Counted from the first letter of the stretch, positions 1 through 10,617 are shown. The stretch is 20,000 bases of DNA from Sporodiniella umbellata (GCA_025677835.1 JAIXMR010000073.1:1-20000); one strand, 5' to 3'. The notes: generated by a model from the sequence alone, not told the origin. Numbers and translations: made by a program.

Positions 1-1139
1 TTTTATTCAAGCCAATTGGTATCTCTTTTTTCTTTTTTAAAAAAAAGTAAGGGTGATACTTATCGGTTCAAACGATACTCTTTAAAAAACTTGGAGAACT
101 TTAAACAGTCTTTTTTTGTTTGATTAAAGCTTTTTAAAATTATAGAGCCAGCATACTATAGGCCTTTTAATATGGTATTGTTTTTTCAAAAATATTAAAC
201 TCTTCACAATATATGCAAAGAGTATGTACAAGTAGATCTCAGTACCGTACGTAAACGTTTTCAAATTTTATAAAAGAATAATGAAAAAGGTAGGGAGCTA
301 TACAAATATATCTAATGATATAAACGTACATCTAAACAGTATAATAAAGTAGCTACATTTTCAGTAAAGCGTCTATGAAATAGTAACTCATGTATATTGG
401 TTTTGTAAAAAAAAAAAATAAGGGAGGAAAGAAAAAGTTGTTACTATAGCTTTTTGGAGAGTATGAAGAATATTGAGATGAATCTGATTTTTTGATAGTA
501 CCTGAATACTCCTCAACCAACCTAAATACTTGAAAAACAAAAAACCGGTTTACAAGCAGACGGCTCAATCTAATTTCTTTTAGTATTCAAAGCAGTTAAG
601 GTTACTAAAATGCTGATATACCTTAGCAGTTTAAAAAGCGATAGCCGTAAGGTAATAGTAGCCAGTCGCTTCTTTCCAAATAAATAGATTTTTAAAATCT
701 GTTTATCTACACACATTTTTTGTATATCTTTAAGCTTCTAATGTGACTTTTTAGTCATAGACAATTTGGGATATCTATGGTCTAGATTCAAATCAGTTAT
801 TGGATTCATAATCCAAACTGTTATTTCTAACTTCTAACATTTCGCTATTACTGCAATCTCAGTTGATTTGATATTGAGTTTTTCCAAAAGTTCTTACAGA
901 CAGTTGAAAGAAAACGATATCGCGATGCTTTGATTTTTAATCTCGATGGAATTTATTCATTGTAAACTACTACTATTTTATTAAAACTGAACATATGAAG
1001 CCAAAGGTGTTTGTTTTAATAGTATGTAAAATAGAAATAGAAAATAAAAATGAGAATTTCAATATCACGTATTACTGCTCTTTGTTTCTAGGATTAATTT
1101 ACGGCGGGAGCTCATACTAAACGCTAGATTGTTCAAAAA
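1..1139. other. AT-rich intergenic region, no gene seen
   Basis: No reading frame of convincing length or composition is present on either strand, and no RNA gene was recognised. The sequence is strongly AT-rich with scattered stops. A short perfect palindrome (TTGGATT, 3-base loop, AATCCAA) lies near 798-814 but has no context. The stretch may be the continuation of the decayed transposon that follows, or plain spacer. Confidence 0.6.
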
Positions 1140-1700
1140 TGAGATGGCCTCCAATTAATTACGACTCTCTATCTGCGTTCTATGATCACAGATAAATGTT
1201 TATAGGTATTTCTACGCATGTTCAATTAAATAGAGATATGGGCTCTGTATACGGCACGAATCAAATCCTTTGACTCCATACCTAGTCTTGTTTCAGTTCG
1301 CATAGTCATCTGTACGAAGAGAGGCCCAGTCTCCTGAAATGCATATTTCTTAAACTCTAGAAAAGTCAATGCTTCAATCTAGAGAATTAAAAGGTCTAAA
1401 AATCAGTTAATACAGGTCTCTTAGTTTATATTGGCTTTCACTACGGCAAAAGATCCTAAATCTTCAGTCTAAAAATATCCCCAAATCATCACAGAGCCAT
1501 TACTTAAATCTGTCGCCTTATTAGTCACATCTGGGCAGTATATCGCCCTCTTTTCTAATCACAAAGACTCATTTATTGCTGCTTCAATTCTTAAATTGGA
1601 TTTATCAGACCGAACGACATATTTTCACTTTCTGGCACATAGTTTGTTTGTTCTTTTTCCCAAAAAAAAAAAAAGGCTTTTACTTAAACGACCCCCTACC
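1140..1700 (-). pseudogene. Decayed Tc1/mariner-type transposase (relic)
   Basis: Reading the minus strand, fragments of a DDE transposase of the Tc1/mariner superfamily survive between stop codons. Around 1618-1583 a VVRSDKSNLRIE-like segment corresponds to the family's 'V-[IL]-F-S-D-E-S' block with the first catalytic Asp. At 1498-1475 the segment GSVMIWGY matches the hallmark 'GGSVMVWGC'. At 1244-1203 the segment QSPYLYLIEHA(stop)KYL matches 'QSPDLNPIEHAWKYL', including the catalytic Glu, with Trp changed to a stop and Asp, Asn and Pro substituted. The last block is in a different frame from the first two, so at least one frameshift separates them. In-frame stops occur throughout. No terminal inverted repeats could be defined, so the outer limits are approximate; weaker similarity may extend to about 1900. 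The element cannot encode an active enzyme. Confidence 0.75.
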
Positions 1701-2836
1701 AATTCTAGTGTTTATGCCGATCCAAGCCTATCTATGAATTTATACTTGTTCAAAGCCTGAGAGAATGTCAGTTCATATATCTTTCAGTTTTAGTTACAAC
1801 CAATAAATTAAAAGAAAGAATACCTTCTAAAACTGTGGAAAATAGACCGTGGGCCTTTCTCAGATGTTGCTCAATGACCTTGGGATAGATAAAAATGCGA
1901 CTATCCTTCTTATTGGTCGACAAAACAGTTGCTGGTTATATATTTTCCAAGTTGGCAAACGTAATACACACCTTTTATTGTTGTTGAAGCTGGTGAGATA
2001 TTGGGGACTATCAATCTTGTAGTATTTTATACGATCGTACTTTTTAAGGAAAGTTTGAAAGAGATTAGTTATTTAGATAGATTAAAGGGAGAAGCAGTAA
2101 CGTTTTGAGTAAACATAGCTGGAATATGTGTAAAATACCTATGGTTTATATACTACTTTAAATAACAGGGCTCACATAAAAAACGTAAATAAAGAGAGGC
2201 AAAGACTATATGTATGACTTAAAATACAAGAGGAACAAACAGCCAGTCAGATGAGAGTTGACAAAATTAAAAACTAAAAGCCTGAACAAATTCGTAATTG
2301 ATATGTATGTACACATATCAGAGTGGCCACGGCTGTGAGCCAGTTTTTTCTTTGCAAAATTGTGATGATTCAATGATGATCTAACTTTTTTTTTTGGTTT
2401 TACAATCAGACTTTACAACAAAAAGTCGTCTGCACTTTTCCACATTGGATGAAAGGGGAAAAGGTAGAAACGAAAAACAGAAAGGGAAAAAAAAATTCCA
2501 GAGATTAGGCTTACATTATACATGCATGCTTTTGATAGACTTATCTAATTCGATCCTTTTTGATTGTTTTGCTCAACATTTGCTTTGTATTGACAAAGAA
2601 ATTAATGTATACCAGTGTTACCAGGAGTTTATTGTATTGTTTAGAGAAAAAATGAGTAGAAGGGAATATAGAGTTGCAAAATGCAAAGAAAATGAATGAG
2701 ACTTTTGGGTTTCTTTTTCATTTTTAGACGAATAGCTTGATGTCTTTTTTGTCTTTCTGTTTGTCCAAGAGCAATTCTTACTGTGTGTCTTATCTGATGC
2801 TAATTTCTAAATAAAGAAGAAATTGAGTACACAGAC
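1701..2836. other. AT-rich spacer upstream of the GT31 gene
   Basis: Nothing convincing is encoded here. The part up to about 1920 may hold the N-terminal remains of the decayed transposase on the minus strand, but only weakly. A 101-codon open frame at 2394-2699 lacks any recognisable motif and starts at a non-ATG codon, so it is not called. The region just before 2837 should contain the promoter and 5' leader of the glycosyltransferase gene. Confidence 0.5.
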
Positions 2837-2861
2837 AAAAAAAAAAAAAAAAAAAAAAAAA
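2837..2861. repeat. Poly(A) run, 25 bases
   Basis: This uninterrupted run of 25 A lies 37 bases before the ATG of the GT31 gene. Poly(dA:dT) tracts at such positions commonly exclude nucleosomes in fungal promoters. It may equally be slippage-prone low-complexity DNA of the kind found all over this window. Confidence 0.85.
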
Positions 2862-2898
2862 TTTAGATAATACTCTCCTACTCCATGCTTTGCTTTCC

Positions 2899-4613
2899 AT
2901 GGCAAAACCCAATAAACTACCAAAGCAACCGCGCTTTTATTTTTGGAGAAAAACCCTATCTCTGTCCGATCTTAATTTACCACGACATTCAAAAATCACA
3001 GTAGATGCTCTCCGTACATTAAGCCTGCTTCCTTCTTTTTTTGGTTGGGTCTATAATTGGAAACAAGCGCTACAAGTTCCTTTACGTGATGCTGGAGGAG
3101 CTGTTATTCTTCAATGTTCTCAATTGGACTATGTGGTGGCCAGTTTTTGGGTAAAGAACAACGACTGTTTATATTTATTTTTGAGAAGGCAACAAAAAGT
3201 AGTAACACCATTACCCAGTGTGCTTTAGCAGGTTATTGGAATTGGATCTTGACCACCAGTATGATGAGACGTTGGATATATCATTACGAAACGGGTAATG
3301 CCATTGTTCGACTGATTACTTTTATTGTTATCACTTGGTCTATTTCAGCATTTGTGAGCTCACAAAATGGTCCTGATCAGCCGATTCGTACCTGGATGAT
3401 CAATTGCTTCATTCTACTTATTACTGACATCATCCGGCTCTCAATTGTTTCTGATCCCAAATATCATGGCAAGAATGCGAATGTGAAGGATCCCAACCTT
3501 TTTTTGAAGTTGACTATTACCAAGGTATTGATTATTCCTATGGCTGTCGCTTCTTGTCTTTCAGTATTTGCTGTTCTGATCCAGATCGACCAGCTTCACT
3601 ATGCGACAAGCCAGCTGATGACAGGGCCCGTGCTGCTCGATCGAGAAGTGCAGACAGGTCACAGTGGATCCTTACTTGTCTTAGTCATGTCCTGCTGGTC
3701 TTTGGAGTGTTTTGAACGACGTCAGGCGCTTCGAAAAACCGTGTTGGCTCTTTTGGGGCCTTTAAGGGAGACAGAGTATCGATTCATACTTGGTCAGCCA
3801 CCTTCAGCTAGATCACAAATGCTCTCGGGTTTTGGAGTGATGAATGAAGCCAAGAGATACCAGGATATGATCCTTGTTCAATCATCTGACGCCGAAACAG
3901 ATAAAAGCCGTAAGGTGTTTGAAGCTATGGTGTGGGCCCAACGATCCAATTACGACTACATTGCCAAAGTGGATGATAATGTTTTTGTACGTTGGGATAA
4001 AATATATCAAGAGCTCAGTGAGATGAAACCTATTCCTTATTACTGGAAAGGGTTAACTTATAGGTAATTAGATATTGTATTCCCAAACTTCTTTTTTTTA
4101 CTTACGCAAAAACGGATTAGAAATATACCCATTCATATCTTGGCGAGTTACAAGACGCTGAGAACAGACTATGCGTTGCCCGCTATTCCAGCTTATACCC
4201 ACGGCATGTTATACCTCTTCTCGAGAGATATACTGGGCCTGATCCTATCTCCTTCTTCACCAAAGCGATTTGTTCATGGCGACGGTGAAAACTTTTCAAT
4301 CTGGCTGTTTGGGTTTCATATACAACCTGTTCATGATAGACGTATACACGACGCATACGATACATGTGAGAACGATCTGATTGGCAAACGCGTAAAAGAA
4401 ACGGCCGATCTGTTTAAAATATACAAAAATCTTCAAGAAGATAAGCCCCTTTGTACTGGCTTTGATTCTTTTGGCTGTGCGCCCTGTTACCCCTGTAAAA
4501 ACAAAAGGACGAGTTGGAGAACGTTAAATTTGGCCTGTGATCCTCTCAAGGGAATCACTTTAAGAGAAATGGTTGGATTTCCTCATGTGGCGGGTCGGAT
4601 TTTGAATGAATAA
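2899..4613 (+). CDS. GT31-family (galactosyltransferase-like) multi-pass glycosyltransferase
   Basis: Three exons: 2899-3150, 3219-4063 and 4121-4613, giving 529 residues. Introns of 68 and 57 bp are GT-AG (phases 0 and 2). The start is the ATG in CCATGGCA. The N-terminal third is hydrophobic, with probable membrane helices near residues 112-131, 143-161 and 182-205. The catalytic region follows: an RRQALRKT segment (family 'RRxAIRxTW'), a YRFILGQ strand, then YDYIAKVDDNVFVRW at about 329-343, which is the DxD-type metal site, and PAYTHGMLYLFSRD after the second intron. A Cys-rich tail contains CAPCYPCK. The family transfers galactose or related sugars from a nucleotide sugar in Golgi or ER; donor and acceptor cannot be told from sequence. 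Oddities are the third Asp of the usual DDD replaced by Asn, and several membrane spans instead of a type II anchor. The TAA stop lies inside AATAAA. Family assignment is good, activity is uncertain. Confidence 0.8.
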
Positions 4614-4735
4614 AGTAACTCAACTCAGACTTTTGGTACAGCACAAATTGCTCATTTTTTTTTCATATAAAAAAGTAGATTGGTCCTCATTTTTTTTTTT
4701 CTGTGTTATTAATTTTTTTTTTTTAAAAAGTCAAA

Positions 4736-5049
4736 ATGGCTGTAAAACAAAGAAAAGAAATATATTATACATCTTATTCATTATCTACTTAGACTTATAC
4801 CTTCAATGTTGCTATGTCCTGCTCTGGTTGTTCCAATGCTGTCGAGAGAGCTTTGAAAAGATTAGGTAAGCTATTCTTTTTTCTAGTAAATGTGCACAGT
4901 ACCGTTAACATATTTTCTTTGACTTAGGTGTAGAAAGTGTTGAAAGCGATTTGGATAAGCAAGAGGTTGTTGTTGTTTCTGACCGTTCACTTGAAGAAGT
5001 ATTGGCTACCATCCAAAAGACCGGAAAAGAAGTTTCTGTAAAGAACTAA
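4736..5049 (+). CDS. ATX1: Cytosolic copper metallochaperone Atx1
   Basis: Three exons: 4736-4741, 4793-4865 and 4928-5049, giving 66 residues; introns of 51 and 62 bp are GT-AG (phases 0 and 1). The protein is a single HMA domain. It begins MATYTFNVAMSCSGCSNAVE, with the Cu(I) site M10-x-C12-x-x-C15, and ends with the TGKEV loop whose Lys60 is the counterpart of the lysine that stabilises copper in Atx1. Atx1 carries Cu(I) from import to the P-type ATPase Ccc2 in the trans-Golgi for loading multicopper oxidases. Length (yeast 73) and motif order fit well. The first coding exon holds only two codons (ATG GCT), so simple ORF finding would miss the true start. The gene starts 122 bp after the GT31 stop on the same strand and is convergent with the Opy2-like gene. 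Confidence 0.93.
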
Positions 5050-5309
5050 CTTGGCGCTTGTACATAAACGCGCACTCATTGTATGCAATGCATAAAGTAT
5101 TGATTATGTTCTTCTCTCATTAAATAAGCTGTTTTGGTTTCGATTTTTTTTATTGAGAATATTTATATAAAAGCAAGAGATTATGTATAAGAGAAATGCG
5201 TGAGAGGTATTGTTAGATGTACAATTTTAATGAATCTATAAGGGAGAAAAAGTAGATGTACAAACAAAACATCCTTTTTTTTTTTTTTAAAAAAAAAAAA
5301 AATAATATT

Positions 5310-6347
5310 TTATGGTCCATTCCAAACTACGGTTATTTCACCATCTGCATTGGATGTGGATACAACGCTGTCTGTCGGTTTTTCTTTTTTTGGTGAAGAG
5401 GCTTTGTTACTATCGTCAAATGGGTTCTCCTTTTCGGGCTTTAATGTTTTTTTGTAAGACCCACTTCGAGTTACGCCATCTTGTACTTTGACTGTATTGA
5501 CACGCATAATTTGAGGTTTTGCTCTGGTGACTTGGGTGGCATGGATAACAGTAGCTGTTTGGGGTATTTCTGCATTTGAATCTATAGATGCTTGTCGACT
5601 GATAGATCCTATTATACAAACAGTGAGTCCTCTTTGTATTGTTTTTCGTACTATCAAAACATACGGTGATGATGGCTGGAGGTAATACTATTCGTGGTGG
5701 AAGTACTGATATGTCTTTCTGCTCGTTGATCTTGAGAAAGTTGGATAGGAATAACTCCTGAGGTGGCTCGCGACTAAAAAAAAAAAAAAGACTGGGCTAA
5801 GAACGAGGAGAAAGTTCAATTGAAAATACGATATTTACGTTATGACTGGATTGAATCATCTCTTCTTGTCTGGGCGTTAATACTCGATTGTTGACTACTG
5901 CTCTTCTAAGGGCATCTGGAATAGGATCTTTACTGTTTCTACGTCGAACAAAGAAAAACACTACACAGCCCAAGATTGCACCACCACCGACAAGTCCGCC
6001 GACGAGGCCACCAATGAGACCTGCATTGGAAGAGCCGTTCCCGTTGGAGTTTTGGTTGGGTAAGCCAATGGCTGAGGGTGACATACAACTTGGTGCTGGA
6101 CAAACACCTTCGTTTGTCATGGTACCTACAATACATATATAGCCATTGGTGCATGCTGGTGAACAGCTTTTTGTGCAACCTGTTGTATAAAAAAAAAAAA
6201 AAATAGAAAAAGGCAATAAAGGAGTGTAAGGGGTAATGCGATAATCAAGAGTGTAATAAATAAGGTTTTTCTTTTTATTTATTTACTCTCTGCACTGACA
6301 CCATAAATAAGCAAGAGGATAGACAATAAAAGAATCAGATACTTCAT
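5310..6347 (-). CDS. OPY2: Opy2-like single-pass membrane anchor of MAPK signalling
   Basis: Four exons on the minus strand: 6347-6287, 6179-5839, 5773-5665 and 5608-5310, giving 269 residues. Introns of 107, 65 and 56 bp are GT-AG; the last has the strong donor GTATGT. The product starts with a signal peptide (MKYLILLLSILLLIYGVSA). A short extracellular Cys cluster follows (Cys 22, 26, 30, 36, 47, 52), then an Asn/Ser/Gly linker and a Gly-rich membrane helix at about 74-98 stopped by RRR. The cytosolic tail is Ser/Thr-rich with basic stretches. This is the architecture of fungal Opy2, which holds the adaptor Ste50 at the plasma membrane in osmotic (HOG) and filamentation signalling. The identity rests on the Cys spacing, topology and a tail segment with the look of the family (TATVIHATQVTRAKP), so a different Cys-rich sensor remains possible. 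It ends 260 bp from ATX1, tail to tail. Confidence 0.72.
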
Positions 6348-6546
6348 CCCCCAAATAGAGCTACAATAGATGTTTTGTTGTGTTTCTTTAAAAGACAAAT
6401 GATCCAAAGGGATAAGAAAAAACAAAAAAAATGGGAAAAAAGACAAAATAAATAAATAAAAAAGAGCAAAAGAACGTTTTTATTTATTTTCAATTAAAAA
6501 TTTAATTTATAGTGTGACCAGAAAATTCAATAAAATCTTTTATTAT

Positions 6547-8489
6547 TCAATTGGATTTCATGAACCCTTCCCACTCGTTCCATGTGACTGCACTTGGAAC
6601 ATCCCATAGAGGTACATCTGATCTTAAACTGGAAAGATCGAAATTTTGTAGCAGGTGGTCGTTTGTAAACAGGTTCGAGAACGTACTCGAGTCAATAGGG
6701 CAATCAAGGCCAATGGGTGGCGGTGGCGGTGCCTGATTGTCTGTAGGCGGGGGTTGTTGCTGCCAATGTTTTTGATGTTCCTGAATCATTCTGATTTTGT
6801 CGCGTACAGTAGTCCCAAAGCCATCTTGACAGAGTGCCATCGTATACATATCTTCAGGTCGGGTACTATTCACCTGCCTATCAAAGCCTTCTGGGTTCGG
6901 TTCATAGGCTTCAGTTTCAGGCAAATGTTCTCGTGTCACTGTGACTGTCTCTGGGTCATACTCTGGTAGAGAGTTATATTCAATAATCTTTTCTCTGGTC
7001 TGGCAGGCTAAACAGCCTGCACATGGAAGATGTTTCAGTGTAACACGATAAGAAGAAGCGACAGCAATGAGAACCCTCACGGTCCGCGTACGACATAAAC
7101 GAGGTGCATTTACATAAATCCTGACACATCGATCAAGGTTTCTCTGTCCTTGCCTTTTGATATGTTCGTTACCTCCTCTTGCGTTATGTAAAAAAATGAT
7201 AGCCGCTTGAAATACACAGCTATAGTTCAAGTTATAATCAGCAAAAAAAAAAAAAAAAAAAAAAAAGTATGTAAAACTTACTAAGCAGATGGGCTCCAGG
7301 GAGCATTGACTAATGTACGATGATCGGTAGCTTCAGCAGCAGATAGTATTTGGTTTGCTGCATTTGTACATATACTGAGGGCTTTGACAGTCAATTCGGT
7401 ATCTTCTGTTTCTTTAATAAAGGGTCGATAGATAAAGATGAGTACTGTAAAGTAAGCAATCTGTAGCAGGCTGTAATCAGCCACCGCAGGAAGTATCTCG
7501 TTGGCAAATATCTGTCGCCAGTTGTCCAAACTATTTTCCAAGGTCTGGATCACGTCTTTCTTTCGACTCTGTTTGTTCTTGGTGGAATAAAGTGCTTCCA
7601 GTACCTGGCCCAGAACCTCTGTGACCCCGACAAAACGACTGAATGAGTAGTACAGCGGTGTACCTTGTTGTAGGTGGTATTCTGCTTCCAGGAGCGGTTG
7701 GGGTTTATTGTGACATCGTGTACGCGCTGTGCTAGTATCGAGCTCGCGATCGGAGGGTAGTTTGACATCAAACTCCTTGTCAATAATACAGAGTGGTCGA
7801 CCGAGTTGGGCAGAAATCCATCGATCGATAATATAACACGCGTACCATAGCCGCCTTCGAAGTTCAATCTCCTGTGGCGGAATCTGCCAATTAGAACAAT
7901 CAAGATGAAGTCCCATATCTTGAGCAAGGCGAATAGCGATACCTGAAAATAGCCTTTTTTTTTTTTTTAAAAAAAAAGAAAAAGGTTGTAAGCGACGGCC
8001 TTAAAAAAAAAAAAAAAGGAGATGTTTTCATCTATAATATACCAATGGCTCATATCTTCGTCTTCATTTGAAACCTCGTCTTCGGCATATAAGCTGAGCA
8101 TCAAAAAAGATTGTATGGTGGAAATAAAGGGTCGTTTGTGAACAACACTGATGATCTGATAGGCTTTTGTCTTTAGTTGCTCTTTGAGTTCCATAAATTC
8201 TTCCTCTTGAAGTCGATCTGCAAAGTCCTCATTATCTGATATAATAGAGGCCATAAAGGCGATAGAGCACATCAAGTACTTGTCTGGAGGCGATGGATTA
8301 TGATAATAGTACTGTTCGAGAAACTCAATCTTGTTAATGATAGGACAACTGGCGTGAAACCGTTTAAAAAAGCTATCGTTTTGAAACAAAAAGAACAGGT
8401 GTTGTTTTTTTTTTTATAATAACAATTACATATAAGAAGGAATCAATGTTCTGTATCTTTTGCTCTCTTTCTTTAATGATTTAAAATTG

Positions 8490-8520
<31 letters not shown>

Positions 8521-9388
8521 CAACAAACAAACAACAATAATACTTACATTTCAATCAATCCATCTAATAACTCTGCATCTAACATTGGAATGTCTTCAAA
8601 AAGTTTTATTCTATCTGGATTAGGCCCGCTTGCTTCCATCTCTTGAGGTGGGCTTATTTCCTTTGTCTTCATAATTACGTGTTCATCCTCTTCCTCGTTT
8701 AGTTTCTGGATAAACCAAGAAGGCGAGTGCATAAACCGAAGTTTTGCATGGTTTTTCAAAATATCTATGTTTACAAGATGCATACCAGAACTTGATCCCA
8801 TGTAACGAGTACGTTGGTAATCTTTGATTTTCAAACCATTCATCTGGTGCTCAATCACTTCCAGCTCGTCTGGTATCTGGAAATGGGTAGGACATTGCGC
8901 TTGCGGTACTGACTCCTCACTACCTTCAAATAAAGCCTTTTTTTAATCCTTTCTATCATCCGGAAAGAAGAAAAAAAAAAAAAAAAAAAGAGAGAAAAAG
9001 CTGTTAGCGTACCTAACGAGTTTACTTCGTCACGGTCATCCTCATGCTCGTCGTTATAGTTAAAAACTTCAGGTGAACCTTGGTTACTATTACATGAACC
9101 CTGAGCAGAAGCGCTCTGAATCAAGTTTTCCATTCGTTTCAAACGTCTTTCAAGCATTTCCACATAACTGCCTTTGGTAGGTCCTCTTTTCTTTTGTTTG
9201 GTGAGATAAACACAATCCATTTTAAACTGTCGGCATTTCGTACAAGGGTGTCGCATGTCACCATCGCAACGAGTCTTTTTCTGTCGACAAAAATCGCAAC
9301 TTCTTTTTGACCTTCGTCTCTTTTCTTTTTGTATGTCGACTGTTTTTGGTGACGATAGATTGTTTTGTGCTGGTGCGATTGGAATCAT
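6547..9388 (-). CDS. Zn(II)2Cys6 fungal transcription factor with fungal-specific regulatory domain
   Basis: Five exons on the minus strand: 9388-9013, 8923-8548, 8372-8032, 7942-7282 and 7219-6547, giving 808 residues. The ATG at 9388 replaces a longer frame that begins at a TTG. The binuclear cluster is Cys 31, 34, 41, 49, 52, 59 (CX2CX6CX7CX2CX6C) with flanking basic residues, then RGPTKGSYVEMLERRLKRME, a linker plus coiled-coil dimerisation element. The fungal-specific transcription factor domain begins near residue 250 (FFKRFHASCPIINKIEFL), continues through GIAIRLAQDMGLH and RRLWYACYIIDRW and LGRPLCI. The C-terminus is Pro/Gln-rich and acidic, probably activating. It should bind CGG-type sites in the nucleus; the target pathway cannot be inferred. 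Three introns are GT-AG; the third (8031-7943) fits only if it starts with AT, which is odd. An AATAAA lies just after the stop. Confidence 0.88.
7243..7266. repeat. Poly(A) run inside intron 4 of the transcription factor gene
   Basis: A run of 24 A on the plus strand, read as poly(T) in the transcript, sits inside the 62-bp intron 7281-7220 just before its acceptor and makes up over a third of it. It probably acts as an exaggerated polypyrimidine tract. Confidence 0.85.
8490..8516. repeat. Poly(A) run inside intron 2 of the transcription factor gene
   Basis: A run of 27 A (poly(U) in the transcript) lies within the 175-bp intron 8547-8373, the longest intron in the window. Confidence 0.85.
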
Positions 9389-9473
9389 AAACAATGCTTA
9401 AAGAAAATAAAATCCATGAAATAATGGCATTGCTTTATATAGATGACAGCACCGGAAAAATTCACACCGAAAC

Positions 9474-9505
<32 letters not shown>

Positions 9506-9506
9506 A
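9474..9506. repeat. T25-A8 tract in the transcription factor promoter
   Basis: Twenty-five T followed immediately by eight A, about 90 bp upstream of the ATG at 9388. It is low-complexity promoter DNA that can fold on itself and is likely nucleosome-poor. Confidence 0.8.
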
Positions 9507-10343
9507 CCTTTCCGTTTGAAAACAGTGAAAAATAAGGGTTTTATTTATTTCTCCTCTGGTTGACCTAAATTAGGCAATGAGTGCAAAGCTCAGCCCTTGA
9601 ATATTTAAATAGTGCTTTTCTGTTTTTCTACTTTTCTTTTTCACTTTTCTTGATTCCTCTTTTTTTTTTTTTTTTTTTTCTTTTCTAGTCAAATATTAAA
9701 AAAAGGGCAAAATAAGCTTACTGCGGCAATACTTTCTTCGATATTCCGATTTGCGGTCAGTGCCATCTTTGTAAATAGAATGCATGGTATCAGTTGTCCT
9801 ACCTGTTTCGATATACGAGTACTTTATTACCACTACCCTATGTCATCAACAAAAAGAAAACAGCTTGTTTTTTTTTTTTTTGGGTGTTGTTATATCCAAT
9901 AAAGAACAAAAAGTAGTAAAACTGGCTATCGAGTGCGGTGTTTTTCTGTACAAAAAGTCTAGACCGTTTGTTGAGATAGGACGCGTGTTTGAAACGCATC
10001 AATAAATCTGATGGATACATAGCGCAAACAAGTAGAATTAGGTTCATTAAAACGAGTTTTCAACAGAAAAAAAAAAAAAAAAAAGTGACGTTTTCAGAAA
10101 GAGAACATCTTTGGATGAACCGCAGTTTGCGACAGTTACCGAAAACACGAAAACGCTTTTTGAGTCAAAAAAAAAAACAAAGTGGTACTAAATGCCAAAT
10201 AAGGCTTCGACTCATAGGGTCTTTAATAAACATGTTTATGAAATATAACCATATTTGGCAAGCCGTCGAGAGAGATGACGCGTAGTGTATAATGATAGTT
10301 TATCATCCAAATGTTTTGTAGAATAGAACAGCCCACAGTATAG

Positions 10344-10344
<1 letters not shown>

Positions 10345-10374
<30 letters not shown>
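10345..10374. repeat. (TG)15 microsatellite
   Basis: Fifteen perfect TG units followed by CGTG. It lies about 245 bp beyond the HOM3 stop codon and reads as (CA)n on the HOM3 sense strand. Confidence 0.95.
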
Positions 10375-10379
<5 letters not shown>

Positions 10380-10525
10380 CCAATGGTATCCGTTTTTGAT
10401 ATCTCACTAGAATATAAAACCAGCATCTCATAAAATAGATTTGAGTATCTAAACTATTGACATTGGTTCAGAAACAACATTATAAAGTGTGGGGCGACTA
10501 CCATAGTAATTCGAGATGTAAATAG

Positions 10526-10575
10526 ATGTATGTATGTATGTATGTATGTATGTGTGTGTGTGTGTGTGTGTGTGT
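10526..10575. repeat. Compound microsatellite (ATGT)7-(GT)n in the HOM3 3' flank
   Basis: Seven ATGT units run directly into about eleven GT units. The block begins 42 bases past the HOM3 stop, so it should be transcribed in the 3' untranslated region as (AC)n(ACAT)n. Confidence 0.93.
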
Positions 10576-10617
10576 TTATTGATGACTGATTAGATTTGTT
10601 ATTTTATGTTTGCTGTT

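Larger units (their letters stand above)
9389..10617. other. Intergenic region between the transcription factor start and the HOM3 3' end
   Basis: This 1.2 kb holds the transcription factor promoter on its left and the HOM3 3' flank on its right. No gene could be supported: the open frames here are short, AT-rich and motif-free. It contains T25 followed directly by A8 at 9474-9506, a T20 run at 9660-9679, and two microsatellites described separately. A TGAGTCA motif occurs at 10161-10167 without an adjacent start codon. A small minus-strand frame at 9783-9697 (29 codons, ATG start) was seen but has no support. Confidence 0.5.

Noticed and set aside
2280..2345. Possible terminal inverted repeat of the Tc1/mariner relic (AGTGGCCACGGCTGTGAGCC)
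   Set aside because: No matching inverted copy was found on the other side of the relic near 1060-1140.
2394..2699. 101-codon plus-strand open frame
   Set aside because: It starts at a non-ATG codon, has no recognisable motif, lies in AT-rich spacer and has no plausible splice partners.
10161..10167. Third TGAGTCA core, a possible Gcn4 site
   Set aside because: No start codon of a supported gene lies within several hundred bases downstream, so it is probably a chance occurrence.
10193..10260. Perfect 9-base inverted repeat TGCCAAATA / TATTTGGCA with a 50-base loop
   Set aside because: The arms are too short and the loop too long for a convincing structure, and no gene or known element is attached.
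9784..10285. Overlapping 60-100 codon frames on both strands
   Set aside because: They have low-complexity composition with homopolymer-coded Phe and Lys runs, no family motif and no conserved splice pattern.
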